A stretch of 64,000 nt of DNA. It comes from Palsa-504 sp963819785 (lineage in GTDB: Bacteria > Actinomycetota > Actinomycetes > Streptosporangiales > Streptosporangiaceae). Shown here piece by piece: positions 1 through 8,451 of this stretch. Under the pieces are notes generated by a model. It did no database searches. It saw nothing but the letters and a program-made list of their open reading frames with translations, and was not told the origin of the DNA. A program made the translations under genes and the position numbers. How positions within the stretch are numbered: position 1 is the first letter of the stretch; the number at the start of each line of letters is the position of its first letter. The DNA lies in NCBI GenBank assembly GCA_963819785.1, contig CAWFXW010000016.1, forward strand, positions 248,001 through 312,000, read 5' to 3'.

Positions 1-261
1 GATATAGCGACGCCGCATCCGGGCCTTGGCGTTGCGCGACATCTCGGTGACCGGGGTGCCGCCGATCAGCACCTCGCCGCTGGTGGGCTCCTCCAGGGTC
101 CCGGCAATGGTCAGCAGGGTGGACTTGCCGGAGCCGCTCGGCCCCATGACCGCCACCATCGAACCCGCCTCGACGGCCAGATCGACATCTTTCAGTGCGT
201 GCACTTCGGCGGCGCCCTGGCCGTAGCTCCGTGACACGTGCCGCATGTCGAGGACGCTCAT
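1..261 (-). CDS. ABC transporter ATP-binding protein, N-terminal part (runs off left edge)
   Basis: About 87 N-terminal residues of an ABC ATPase; the rest lies beyond the left edge. The Walker A motif GPSGSGKST is complete near residue 40, after the opening MSVLDMRHVSRSYGQG typical of MacB/LolD-type ATPases that energise FtsX-family permeases. The ATG at 261 follows an AAGGGGAT ribosome site and overlaps the stop of the upstream PadR gene (ATGA), so the two are translationally coupled. The partner permease is presumably further left. Function as the ATPase of an efflux or lipid/peptide transporter is inferred from family and from PadR linkage. Confidence 0.9.
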   Translation of the reverse strand, partial: MSVLDMRHVSRSYGQGAAEVHALKDVDLAVEAGSMVAVMGPSGSGKSTLLTIAGTLEEPTSGEVLIGGTPVTEMSRNAKARMRRRYI

Positions 262-869
262 CGCGATATCCCCTTGTAGTTCATGACGTTTCCCCGTTTC
301 CTTATCGGTTTGCTTGGATTTACGAGCGTGTGGCCGGCCCGCTTGATCCGGCCGTCGGCGGCGTCCAGCCAGCGGATGACCGCGTCCAGCCGGAACAGCT
401 CGGCGTCCACGACCAGGGCCAGGCTGAGGTCGGAGTCGGCCTCGGCCTCCTTGATCCGGGTCCACTGCTGCATCAGCTCGACCAGGTGCCGGCGGTGGAC
501 CTGGATCACCTCGTGCACGTCGGTGCCCGGCACGCGCATCGCGACCAGCACCTTCATGACGAGTTCGTCCCGGGGCGGGGCGCCCATGTCGGGCGGCGTG
601 CGCAGCCAGCCGGCGAGTTCGGCCGCTCCGCCGGCGGTGATCCGGAAGGCCTTCTGCGGTGTTTTTTCCCTGCTCTTTTCCGGGCCGTCCTGGGCGGCGT
701 CGTCGGACTCGACCAGCCCGTCCCGCTCCAGGCGCTGCAGCGTGGTGTAAACCTGGCCGACGTTCAGCGGCCAGACCTCGCCCGTCCGGGCCTCGAACTC
801 CTCGCGCAGCTGAAGGCCGTACTTGGGGCCCTCGGCGAGCAGCGCGAGAAGCGCGTGACGGACGCTCAC
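258..869 (-). CDS. PadR family transcriptional regulator
   Basis: A 203-residue protein opening VSVRHALLALLAEGPKYG, the classic start of the PadR winged helix, with LNVGQVYTTLQRLERDGLV as the recognition-helix and wing region near residues 37-55. The C-terminal half (about 90-190) is the helical PadR dimerisation domain. I chose the GTG at 869 because the wHTH fold starts there; the open frame runs to 941 but the extra residues do not look like protein. It is coupled by ATGA to the ABC ATPase downstream, the usual arrangement in which a PadR repressor controls an efflux ABC transporter. A perfect dyad at 891-901 just upstream is a likely autoregulatory operator. Confidence 0.93.
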   Translation of the reverse strand: MSVRHALLALLAEGPKYGLQLREEFEARTGEVWPLNVGQVYTTLQRLERDGLVESDDAAQDGPEKSREKTPQKAFRITAGGAAELAGWLRTPPDMGAPPRDELVMKVLVAMRVPGTDVHEVIQVHRRHLVELMQQWTRIKEAEADSDLSLALVVDAELFRLDAVIRWLDAADGRIKRAGHTLVNPSKPIRKRGNVMNYKGISR

Positions 870-890
870 CGCTTCAGATTTCTGAGTAGC

Positions 891-901
891 ATACTGAGTA
901 T
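891..901. promoter_or_regulatory. Candidate PadR operator (perfect dyad)
   Basis: ATACT-G-AGTAT is a perfect inverted repeat 22 bases upstream of the PadR GTG. A related half (CTGAGTAG) adjoins it at 882-889. It is AT-rich against a very GC-rich background and sits where the promoter is expected. Assignment to PadR is inferred from position. Confidence 0.5.
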
Positions 902-1029
902 CCTGCCGTGGCCGCGGGGGCCATGGCAGGCCGGTTACCACCCTTCTTTACCGGGATGGGTAACCCCCGTGACTTCCGGCGGACAGCCCCCTTGTGCTTT
1001 TTTACCCGGCGTGATATTGACTCGTTCTC

Positions 1030-1430
1030 GTGCCTCCTGGGTATTCCGCGCGGCCGCAGGCCGGAAGCTGGGCCTTCGTTCTGGCCAGCGCGTCTGGCTG
1101 CATAACGCCCCGGCGGGCTGGGACCTGACCGATCCGCCCGGCGGGCTGGCCGACGCGGGCCCGGACGGCCCGGCCGACGTGATCATCGCGTTCTTTTCCG
1201 CGCAGGCCGTGCTGGCTGATTCCCTTGAAGGACTGGCGCGGCGCATCTACCCGGCCGGGGCGCTGTGGATCGCGTGGCCGCGGCGGGCCGCCGGGCACCG
1301 CAGCGACATCACCGACAACGTGATCCGCGAGCACGCGCTGCCGCTGGGCGTGGTCGACGTCAAGGTGGCCGCCATCGACGAGGACTGGTCCGGGCTGCGG
1401 TTGGTCTGGCGGGTGCAGAACCGGCGCTGA
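1030..1430 (+). CDS. DUF3052 family protein (apparent frameshift near 1056)
   Basis: The body from about 1056 reads AGRKLGLRSGQRVWLHNAP and ends with DITDNVIREHALPLG, VDVKVAAIDEDWSGLR, matching the actinobacterial DUF3052 family (about 130-150 residues, function unknown). The expected N-terminus V-P-P-G-Y-S-A-R-P is present, but in another frame starting at the GTG at 1030; the two frames join if one base is added near 1054-1058. Either this is a sequencing slip or the gene is mutated. A frame-consistent alternative is a GTG at 1011, but its residues do not resemble the family. No clear ribosome site is visible. Confidence 0.75.
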
Positions 1431-1524
1431 GGGCGGCGTTTTAACGTGAGGCGGGCCGGGGCGGTCGCGGCGTAGCATGGACGCCATGGGTTTCACTTGA
1501 CGTTGACGACCAGCCCTTTCCGCC

Positions 1525-2721
1525 CTGGCGGTCGCGCTCGCGGTCGAACTGGCCGACGAGCTAGTTGACGGTGCCAAGGGCGCCGCGCTTCCGCTGATCC
1601 GTCACGACCTGGGCCTGAGCTACGGCCAGGTCGGCCTGCTCGCCTCGGTGCCGCTGCTGGCCGGCGGGGCGCTCGAGCTTCCGCTCGGCATCTGGGCCAG
1701 CGGTCCGGCCCGGCGCCGGCGGGCCGTGCTCATCGGCGGCGTCGTCTTCATCCTCAGCCTGCTCGCGGTGGCCGGGGCCCGTTCCTTCCCGGTCCTGCTG
1801 GTCGCGGTCACTGTGTTCTTCCCGGCCTCGGGGGCGTTCGTCTCGCTGACCCAGGCCGAGCTCATGGACGCCTGGCCGGACCGGCAGGCCCAGGTCATGG
1901 CGCGCTGGGACCTGGCCGGATCAACGGGCGCGGTGGCCGGGCCGCTGCTGCTGGGGGCCGTGCTGGCCGCCGGGGGCGGCTGGCGGGTGGCGTACCTGGT
2001 GCTGGCCGCGGCGGCCGCCTGGGCGTGGCTCGGGACCTGCCTGCGGGACCCGCGGCCGGCTCCTGCCGTCGCTGCCGGTGCCGCTGATGGTGCTGGTGCG
2101 GCCGATGCTGCGGAGGGGTTCCGGGCGCGGGCGCGGCTGGTGCTGAGCGCGCTGCGGGACTGGTCCATCGTGCGCTGGGTGCTGCTGATCGAAGTCGCGG
2201 ACCTGCTGGTGGACGTGTTCACCGGGTTCCTCGCGGTTTACCTGGTCGACGTGGTCCACCTGTCGCCGGCGGTCGCGGCGCTGGGCATCGCGATCCGGCT
2301 CGGGGCCGGGCTGGCCGGGGACGCGGCGCTGGTCGTCGTGCTGGAACGGGTCGCGGACGTGACCGTGCTGCGGGTCAGCGCGGTGGCGGCGGCACTGCTC
2401 TACCCGGGCTTCCTGCTGGCGCCGGGCGCGGCGGCCAAGCTGGTCATCCTGGCCGTGCTGAGCGCGGCCACCGCGCCGTGGTACCCGATCCTGCAGGCCC
2501 GGCTGTACGGCAGCCTGCCCGGGCGGAGTTCGGTCGCGGTCACGCTGAGCAGTGCCGCGGCGCTGGCCGGGGGGCTGGGGCCGCTGGCCGTGGGGCTGCT
2601 CGCCGGGACGTTCGGGCTGTCGTGGGCGCTGGCGCTGCTGGTGGTCGTGCCGGTGGCGGTGCTGGGCGGGTCGGCGCGGGCGCGAGCGGCAGGCGGTGAC
2701 GCGGACGTCAGCGAGGAGTAG
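1525..2721 (+). CDS. MFS transporter (N-terminus unresolved)
   Basis: Roughly 400 residues with about 12 hydrophobic segments and a major facilitator layout; the first helix contains VALAVELADELVDGAKGAALP and helix 2-3 the loop around GIWASGPARRRR. The substrate cannot be told. No ordinary start codon fits: the frame opens at 1507 after two stops (1498-1500, 1504-1506). An upstream ATG at 1486 gives M-G-F-T and then stops, while another frame between reads L-T-T-S-P-F-R, as expected for the missing N-terminus. Two compensating indels near 1497 and 1523 would restore M-G-F-T-L-T-T-S-P-F-R-A-L-A-V. The start given here is only where the conserved reading begins. Confidence 0.75.
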   Translation: MAVALAVELADELVDGAKGAALPLIRHDLGLSYGQVGLLASVPLLAGGALELPLGIWASGPARRRRAVLIGGVVFILSLLAVAGARSFPVLLVAVTVFFPASGAFVSLTQAELMDAWPDRQAQVMARWDLAGSTGAVAGPLLLGAVLAAGGGWRVAYLVLAAAAAWAWLGTCLRDPRPAPAVAAGAADGAGAADAAEGFRARARLVLSALRDWSIVRWVLLIEVADLLVDVFTGFLAVYLVDVVHLSPAVAALGIAIRLGAGLAGDAALVVVLERVADVTVLRVSAVAAALLYPGFLLAPGAAAKLVILAVLSAATAPWYPILQARLYGSLPGRSSVAVTLSSAAALAGGLGPLAVGLLAGTFGLSWALALLVVVPVAVLGGSARARAAGGDADVSEE

Positions 2722-2762
2722 CGGCTGGCCGGCGGGCCGGGAATTGCTCCGCGGGATACGCG

Positions 2763-2795
2763 TTAGCCATGAGTGATGATTTTGCTCTTGGCTAA
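2763..2795. terminator. Hairpin after MFS gene
   Basis: TTAGCCA (2763-2769) and TGGCTAA (2789-2795) are a perfect inverted repeat around a 19-base loop, in the 121-base gap between the MFS stop and the next start. It may act as a terminator or be a regulatory dyad; there is no U-tract. Confidence 0.35.
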
Positions 2796-2842
2796 AGCCA
2801 TATTGTGTCCCGCCGTCCGCTCGCTGATTCGGTATTGATCCC

Positions 2843-4330
2843 ATGAAGGGTTTCCCTATTCGTCGCGCACCCAGCGAGAGCATGGGCGAGGCCGCCATGG
2901 CGGTCGCCAGACGCCAGGCTGAACAGCTCACGCTGGTCCGCCGTCGCGCCCAGCCGGCCGCGGTCTACATCACCCGGATGACCCTGACGGCGGTGTTCGC
3001 CTACCTGCTCGCCCTGCAGCTGCCGGGCGGTTCCGTCCGGTCCGTGCTCGCCCCGCTGACCGCGCTCCTGGTGGTGCAGGCGACGCTGTTCCACACCATC
3101 CGCAGCGCCGTGCAGCGCGTCATCGGCGTCACCGCCGGCGTGCTCGCCGCGGTGGCGGTGGCGGCGTACGTCCCGTTCAGCTGGTGGGTATTCGGCCTGC
3201 TCATCGCCGGGACGCTGGCGCTCGGCATGGCGCTGCGGCTCCGCGAGGAGACGCTGGAGGTGCCGATCAGCGCCATGCTGATCTTCTCGGTCGACTCGCA
3301 CGCGGCCGCGACCAGCCGCATCACCGAGACCCTGGTCGGCGCCGCGGCCGGGCTGGCCGCCGGCCTGCTCTTCGCGCCGCTGCGGGTCCAGCCCGCCAAG
3401 GACGCGATCAGCGATCTGAGCGGCCAGATGAGCGACCTGCTCGGCCAGATGGCCGACGGCCTGGCCGACGAGCCCGACCCGCGCCGCGCGGCCGAATGGC
3501 TGGACCGTACCCGGGCGCTGCGCGGTGAGATCGAGCGGGTGGACGACGCGCTGAGTCAGGCCGAGGAGAGCGTCCGGCTGAACCCCCGCCGGCTCCGCTA
3601 CCCCAACTACCCCAACCCGGCCGCGGGCTTGCGGGACGGCGTCGACACACTGGAGCGGGCCGCCACCGACCTGCGCGTGCTGGCCCGCGCGGTCCTGGAC
3701 AGCACGCGGCTGGACAGCGAGGACAGCCCGGTCAAGGACCCGGAGACCCGGACCCGGCTGGCCGCGGTCATCGCCGAACTGGCCGCCAGCGTGCACGCTT
3801 ACGGCCAGCTCATCGAGGACGATCCCGAGCCGGCGGACGCCGCCCCCGCTGACCCCTCGTTGTCGGTGGTGCTCGAGGATCACCTGGAGGAGGCCGCGCG
3901 CCGGCAGGACCGGCTGGCCGACGTGCTGGCCACCGACCCGGCCAAGCGCCCGGAGGGCTGGCCGCTGCGCGGGGAGATCCTGGCCCACGTGGACCGGCTG
4001 CGCACCGAACTCGAGCCCCGGCCGCTGCCCGCGCCGGACCAGACGCGCAGGCCGCGGCGGATGCCGCACCGCCGGTCCCCGGCGCGCCGCGGGTACCGGG
4101 CCGCCGCCCTGCGGTCCCGGGCGGGCCGGGTCCGGGCCCGGCTGCGCGTCTTACCCGGCCGCGGTGGGCTGCGGGCCTTTAGTGAGCATGTCTGCTCCGG
4201 GGCGCGCGGCCACGGCCAGCGCGGCTTGCTCTACCTCGATGACGGACTCGCTGCGGAGCCTGGCCTGGTGGACGGCCTTGCCGCCCCGGACGCCGAACAG
4301 CCGCTTGGACCAGGCCAGGGTCAAGCCTGA
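2843..4330 (+). CDS. FUSC / aromatic acid exporter family membrane protein
   Basis: Membrane helices occupy about residues 45-190 and include LTAVFAYLLALQLPGGSVRSV and the APLTALLVVQ motif typical of the ArAE/FUSC family. A long helical, charged cytoplasmic region (about 200-400) follows, as in actinobacterial aromatic-acid-exporter proteins. The likely role is export of small organic acids; the substrate is unknown. The ATG at 2843 has no strong ribosome site. The last 60 or so residues (after about 4140) are low-complexity with atypical third positions, so the true C-terminus may be earlier and the tail an artefact of a frame change. It stands alone between an MFS gene and a gap of poor coding quality. 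Confidence 0.82.
   Translation: MKGFPIRRAPSESMGEAAMAVARRQAEQLTLVRRRAQPAAVYITRMTLTAVFAYLLALQLPGGSVRSVLAPLTALLVVQATLFHTIRSAVQRVIGVTAGVLAAVAVAAYVPFSWWVFGLLIAGTLALGMALRLREETLEVPISAMLIFSVDSHAAATSRITETLVGAAAGLAAGLLFAPLRVQPAKDAISDLSGQMSDLLGQMADGLADEPDPRRAAEWLDRTRALRGEIERVDDALSQAEESVRLNPRRLRYPNYPNPAAGLRDGVDTLERAATDLRVLARAVLDSTRLDSEDSPVKDPETRTRLAAVIAELAASVHAYGQLIEDDPEPADAAPADPSLSVVLEDHLEEAARRQDRLADVLATDPAKRPEGWPLRGEILAHVDRLRTELEPRPLPAPDQTRRPRRMPHRRSPARRGYRAAALRSRAGRVRARLRVLPGRGGLRAFSEHVCSGARGHGQRGLLYLDDGLAAEPGLVDGLAAPDAEQPLGPGQGQA
4151..4324 (-). CDS. Possible small protein, unrecognised
   Basis: This frame (TTG at 4324) gives 57 residues including RLFGVRGGKAVHQARLRSE and has G/C-rich third positions, better than the FUSC frame that overlaps it. 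I do not recognise it and there is no clear ribosome site. It could equally be the antisense shadow of a frameshifted FUSC tail. Confidence 0.2.
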   Translation of the reverse strand: MTLAWSKRLFGVRGGKAVHQARLRSESVIEVEQAALAVAARPGADMLTKGPQPTAAG

Positions 4331-4733
4331 TCCAGATTCGCCCGGCGGGGCTCCTTGGCGGCGGCCGGGGACGGGGACTGGGACTGGGGCTCGCACTGCT
4401 CTACCAGGACAAGCTGGCCCGCGTCAGCCGGCGGGCCGAAATCCTGTGCGTTTTCCTGGGACCGCTTGTCGTCGTGGGCATCACCTACCCGCCCTTCGAC
4501 GGGTTCGGTTTGCTCGCAGGCGTCCTGGCCGGAGGGTTTCTCGGCCGGCAGGTCGACCGAAGGACAGCGGCCAGGCGGGTGGCCCGAGGTGGCCGCGGCG
4601 TGACCGTGATACCGCTCGATTCGATCACCAGCGCCCGCGCCGGGTCCCCCGAGGGCATTACGGTCACGCCGCCGGCGGCGGCGGAAGACTGACGTGCTGG
4701 CCGGGAGGCGCCACGGAACCCGGGATCCGCGGC
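4331..4733. other. 403-base gap with no firm gene
   Basis: One plus-strand frame (about 4330-4692) reads a hydrophobic stretch (ILCVFLGPLVVVGITYPPF, then GLLAGVLAGGFLGRQVDRR) and a polar tail, so a small one- or two-helix membrane protein is possible, perhaps from the GTG at 4474. It lacks a convincing start and family match. Nothing else was found. Confidence 0.3.
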
Positions 4734-5111
4734 TCAGCCGTGGTGCACGGCCTCGACGTTGTGGCCGTCCGGATCGCGCAGGAAGACGCCGTAGTAGCCG
4801 GGGTGGTACTCCGGCCATTCCCGCGGCGCGTGCAGGACCTCCACCCCGGCCGCCACGGCGGCCTCGTGCACCGCGTCGACCGCGGCCCGGTCCGGCGCGC
4901 GGAACGCGACGTGCAGTTCCCTGGTCTCCTCGCCGGTGGGCGGGCTCAGCCAGAAGTCGGGTATGCCGTCGGGGCCGGCCAGGCCGACGACGAAGCTGTC
5001 CCCGTACGGAAAGCGCATCGCCTCGCGCATCCCGATCGCGGCGAAGGTGCGCAGGTAGAAGTCGACCGAGGCCGTCACGTCCTGGGCCTGGAGGCCGATG
5101 TGATCGAGCAT
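4734..5111 (-). CDS. VOC (glyoxalase/bleomycin resistance) family protein
   Basis: A 125-residue single VOC domain opening MLDHIGLQAQDVTASVDFY and ending FLRDPDGHNVEAVHHG. The His near residue 4 and the Glu near the C-terminus are at metal-ligand positions of the superfamily. Such proteins are small dimeric metalloenzymes or binding proteins; this sequence does not show which substrate. It is a lone gene on the minus strand. Confidence 0.9.
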   Translation of the reverse strand: MLDHIGLQAQDVTASVDFYLRTFAAIGMREAMRFPYGDSFVVGLAGPDGIPDFWLSPPTGEETRELHVAFRAPDRAAVDAVHEAAVAAGVEVLHAPREWPEYHPGYYGVFLRDPDGHNVEAVHHG

Positions 5112-5222
5112 GCCTGGAGCGTAGCAACGGGGTGCGACATTCCCGGAAGCGGCCGGGCAGCTTCCGGGCTAGCGTTCTGCGGGAAGTGATCGCAGGCCCG
5201 CATGTCGTGGCAAACTACCCGG

Positions 5223-5840
5223 GTGACCGCACTGAAACTGCCCAATCTGCCGTTCCCGCTCGAGCCTTCGGGCAGCCCGGCACCCGGCTGCCGGATCCTG
5301 AGCGGGGCGTTGATCCTCAATGCGGCGGCCGGGACCGACATGTTCGTCGATCCGGCCGGCGCCCCGGAGTCCGGGGTTCCGGACGCGGGCCGGTTCGTGG
5401 GACTGCCCCCGGCAGGCGACTTCACCCTGGCCGCTCAGGTCCGGGTGGAGTTCGCCAGCATGTACGACGCGGGCGTGCTGCTGCTGCATGCCCGCGACCG
5501 GCACTGGGCCAAGCTGTGCTTCGAGTACTCACCGCAGCTCCGGCCGACCGCGGTCACCGTCGTGACCAAGGGCGTCTCCGATGACTGCAACTCCTTCGAG
5601 GTCGACGGCGACACCGTGTGGCTGCGGATCACCCGGTCCGGGGCGGCCTGGGCCTTCCACGCCTCGACCGACGGATCCTGGTGGCGGCTGCTGCGGTACT
5701 TCGCGCTCGGCGGGGACCCGGCCGAACTGGTCCGGGTCGGGTTCCTGGCCCAGTCGCCGGCCGGCGAGGGCTGCACCGCCACCTTCGACCGCATCTCGTT
5801 CCAGCCGGGCGCCCCGAAGAACCTGCGCGACGGCAGCTGA
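5223..5840 (+). CDS. DUF1349 domain protein (beta-sandwich, concanavalin-like)
   Basis: 205 residues matching the DUF1349/YeaM-like family: an N-terminal LPFPLEPSGSPAPG segment, GTDMFVDPAG, DAGVLLLHARDRHWAKLCFEY in the middle and a C-terminal LVRVGFLAQSP. The fold is a lectin/glucanase-like beta-sandwich; no enzyme activity is established. I chose the GTG at 5223, where similarity begins; an ATG at 5202 would add seven residues. No signal peptide, so probably cytoplasmic. Confidence 0.85.
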   Translation: MTALKLPNLPFPLEPSGSPAPGCRILSGALILNAAAGTDMFVDPAGAPESGVPDAGRFVGLPPAGDFTLAAQVRVEFASMYDAGVLLLHARDRHWAKLCFEYSPQLRPTAVTVVTKGVSDDCNSFEVDGDTVWLRITRSGAAWAFHASTDGSWWRLLRYFALGGDPAELVRVGFLAQSPAGEGCTATFDRISFQPGAPKNLRDGS

Positions 5841-5857
5841 CGCGGCCAACCGCAATC

Positions 5858-5903
5858 ATCGTGGGTCGTTACCCCGGCCAGGGCACAGTTTTTGATCCAC
5901 GAT
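5858..5903. terminator. Hairpin between convergent genes
   Basis: ATCGTGGGTC (5858-5867) pairs with GATCCACGAT (5894-5903) at 9 of 10 positions. A T5 run lies just before the right arm. It sits between the convergent DUF1349 and oxidase genes and could terminate both. Confidence 0.5.
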
Positions 5904-5917
5904 CCCGCGAAGCCCCG

Positions 5918-7198
5918 TTAGCCGAGGAGACGGGCGGTGTAGGAGTTGCGGAACTTGCCGGCGGGGTCGAAGTGGCGGGTTAGGGCGAGAAAGTCCGGGA
6001 GGCGCTCGTAGGCCGCGCGGAGGGCGGCGGGCGGGGTGGTGAAGACCTTGCCCCAGTGCGGGCGGGGGGCGGACGGGGCCAGCATCCGCTCGACCTGGCC
6101 GACCACCGGGACCACCGCGGCCGGGTCGGCGATCCAGGTGAAGTGGAAGGCGACGCTGTCCCGGCGGTAGCTGGTGCTGAGCCACAGGTCGTCCGCGGCG
6201 ACGGCGCGGATCTCGCAGATCCGCAGGACCGGGGCCAGGCGGTCGCGGATTTCCGCGAGGGCGTGCAGGGCAGGGACGGCCTGGGTGGCCGGGAGCAGGT
6301 ACTCGGACTGGAGCTCGTCGCCGGTGCTGGGCATGAACTCGGGGCGGAAGTGCGGCAGGCGCTGGTACCAGGGGCCGGGGACGCCGAGCTGCTCGGTGCA
6401 GGCGTCCGGGGACGCGCCGGGGACCGGGTTGCGGGCCGCGGGCGCCGGGGTGGCGGTGAACCACGGGGCCAGTGTAATCTCCGGGACTGGCGGGGCTGAA
6501 GGGGCTAGCGGGGACTGGTCGCGAGGGTCGAGGCGCTGCTTGAACCAGAGCTGGGTCAGCCGGGGAGCTCGCCAGTCGGTGAACAAGCTCACGCTGTAGG
6601 CGCTGGTCATGAGGTCGGCGAAGTGATCGTTTAGGTTGCTTAGGGGCAGGTCCTCGTAGACCCGCTGGCTGAGGTCGAAGGACGGGACCAGCTCCAGGTC
6701 CAAGCTGACCACCACGCCCAGGGCGCCGAGGTGGACCGCGGCACCGTCCTCGCCGGTGACCTCGACGACGTCGCCGGCCGCGGTGACCAGGGCCAGGCCG
6801 GTCACGGCGGCGGCCAGGTTCTGATTGGCGGCGCCGGAGCCGTGGGTGGCGGTGGCGCAGGCGCCGGCCACCGAGATGTGCGGGAGCGAGGCCAGGTTGC
6901 GCAGGGCGAAGCCGCGCTCGTCCAGGCGGGCGGCGACCTCCGCGTAACTCAGGCCCGCCGCGACCCGCGCGACCGAACGAGCCGAGTCGACCGAGACCTC
7001 GCCCGGCATGCCCGCCAGGGTGACCTGGGCGCCCGGTGAGTCGGCCATGTCGTTGAACGAGTGCCCGGTGGCCAGCACGCGAATATGCCGAGCCCGCGCG
7101 ACGACGGCCTGGAGCTCGCCGAGCGAGGACGGCCGGTAGAAGTCGGGGGCCCCGAAGGCGATGTTGCCCGACCAGTTGGCCGGCGGTCGCGTCGTCAC
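5918..7198 (-). CDS. FAD-linked alditol oxidase / aldonolactone oxidase family protein
   Basis: 426 residues of the VAO-type flavoprotein family. The FAD-binding PCMH domain (about 10-190) contains VLATGHSFND, where His46 corresponds to the histidine that carries covalent FAD in Streptomyces alditol oxidase (AldO, about 418 residues), and PHISVAGACATATHGSG. The C-terminal half matches the D-arabinono-1,4-lactone oxidase domain and ends LTRHFDPAGKFRN. The expected reaction is oxidation of the terminal CH-OH of a polyol to aldose with H2O2 release, in the cytosol. It is not DprE1, despite sharing the FAD fold. Transcribed alone on the minus strand. Confidence 0.88.
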   Translation of the reverse strand: MTTRPPANWSGNIAFGAPDFYRPSSLGELQAVVARARHIRVLATGHSFNDMADSPGAQVTLAGMPGEVSVDSARSVARVAAGLSYAEVAARLDERGFALRNLASLPHISVAGACATATHGSGAANQNLAAAVTGLALVTAAGDVVEVTGEDGAAVHLGALGVVVSLDLELVPSFDLSQRVYEDLPLSNLNDHFADLMTSAYSVSLFTDWRAPRLTQLWFKQRLDPRDQSPLAPSAPPVPEITLAPWFTATPAPAARNPVPGASPDACTEQLGVPGPWYQRLPHFRPEFMPSTGDELQSEYLLPATQAVPALHALAEIRDRLAPVLRICEIRAVAADDLWLSTSYRRDSVAFHFTWIADPAAVVPVVGQVERMLAPSAPRPHWGKVFTTPPAALRAAYERLPDFLALTRHFDPAGKFRNSYTARLLG

Positions 7199-7395
7199 GT
7201 CTGGACTCCCTGTGGTGGGCCGGTGTTTCGCGCATCCCCTGCGTATCCCCAGTGCCGACGGCCACCCTACCGGCCGGGACCGGGGGTTCCTGCGTTTCCC
7301 CCAGACCCCCCGAGGTTCGCCCAGAGCCGGCGCATTTCCTGATTGACGAACGGGACAACCGATTGGTCCCGGTTGACTAAGAGGGAGATTTGATC

Positions 7396-8380
7396 ATGAA
7401 GAAGACTGTCCGGCGGAACGCCCTGCGGGTTGCGGCCGCCACCGTTGCGTCCGGGGTTCTCGCGGCCGGGGCGGTGGCGCTGGCCGGGTCGGCCAGCGCC
7501 AGCACGCTAAATGCCGACGCCACCGGCGGCTACAGCTTCCGGACCGTGGACAACGCCAATGACCTGACGTTCAACCAGCTGCTCGGGATCAACGACTTCG
7601 GCGTGATCGCGGGCTACTTCGGCTCCGGCGCGCAGGGCCACCCGAACAAGGGTTACCTGCTGGAGCCGAACCACACCCAGTACCTCAACGAGAACTTTCC
7701 CGGCTCGGTGCAGACCCAGGTCACCGGGCTGAACAACCGCGGCGTCACGGTCGGGTTCTGGTCCGGCATGAACAACGCCAACATGGTCAACGACAACCAC
7801 GGCTTCGTCGACGTCAACGGCCACTTCCGGACCGCCGACTTCCCGGCCGGCGACGCGGCCGACCCCGCCGGTCGACCAGCTGCTCGGCGTCAACGACAAC
7901 GACGTGGCGGTGGGCTTCTGGACCGACGCCAACGGCAACAACCACGGCTACGAGTACAACATCGCGACCCGCCGGTTCAGCACGGTCACCCAGTCCGGCG
8001 TGACCAGCCTGACCGCGGCGGCCATCAACGACCGCGGCGACGTGGCCGGCCTCTACACCGCCGCCAACGGCAACACCGACGGGTTCTTGAAGGCGGGCGG
8101 CCGGTTCACCGACCTGGCGGTCCCCGGCGCGGCCTCCACGATGGCGCTCGGCCTCAACCTCCGCGACGAGGTCGTGGGCACCTACACGGTCGGCTCGGGC
8201 AGCTCGGCCCAGATGCACGGGTTCACCTGGACCCCGCAGCACGGCTTCAGGACCATCGACGACCCGCACGGCATGGGCACCACCACCATCAACGGCGTGA
8301 ACGACTTCGGTCAGCTGGTCGGCTTCTACGTCGACGCCAACGGCAACACCGACGGCTTCCTCGCCTCCCCGCTGCGGTAA
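7396..8380 (+). CDS. Secreted HAF-repeat protein, frameshifted at 7863-7866
   Basis: An Ala-rich signal peptide (KKTVRRNALR, then a hydrophobic core ending GSASAS) leads into repeated units of the form G-x-N-D-x-G-x-x-x-G-x-Y/F ending in G-hydrophobic, the HAF extracellular repeat pattern. Units continue to the C-terminus, but the first half (to about 7862) and second half (from about 7866) are in different frames. Dropping one C from the C4 run at 7863-7866 joins DAADP to PVDQLLGVNDND perfectly, giving about 327 residues. The ATG at 7396 has a good GAGGGAG site. Function unknown; probably a secreted beta-propeller-like protein. Confidence 0.82.
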
Positions 8381-8399
8381 CCCCCGCCGCAGCCCACTA

Positions 8400-8443
8400 C
8401 TGGCCACCCCTGCCCTGGGCCGATCCCGGGCGGGGGTGGCCAG
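8400..8443. terminator. Strong bidirectional hairpin
   Basis: CTGGCCACCCC (8400-8410) and GGGGTGGCCAG (8433-8443) are a perfect 11-base inverted repeat, with further GC pairing inside. It sits between the converging HAF-repeat gene and nudC, as expected for a two-way terminator. Confidence 0.75.
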
Positions 8444-8451
8444 AGCCATTC

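Noticed and set aside
4151..4692. Toxin-antitoxin pair in the gap after the FUSC gene
   Set aside because: The two small frames have no ribosome sites, no known TA motifs and are on opposite strands with overlapping 5' ends.
5918..7198. Flavoprotein as DprE1, partner of the DprE2-like SDR
   Set aside because: It has the alditol oxidase His46 context and aldonolactone-oxidase C-terminus, and lies 40 kb away.
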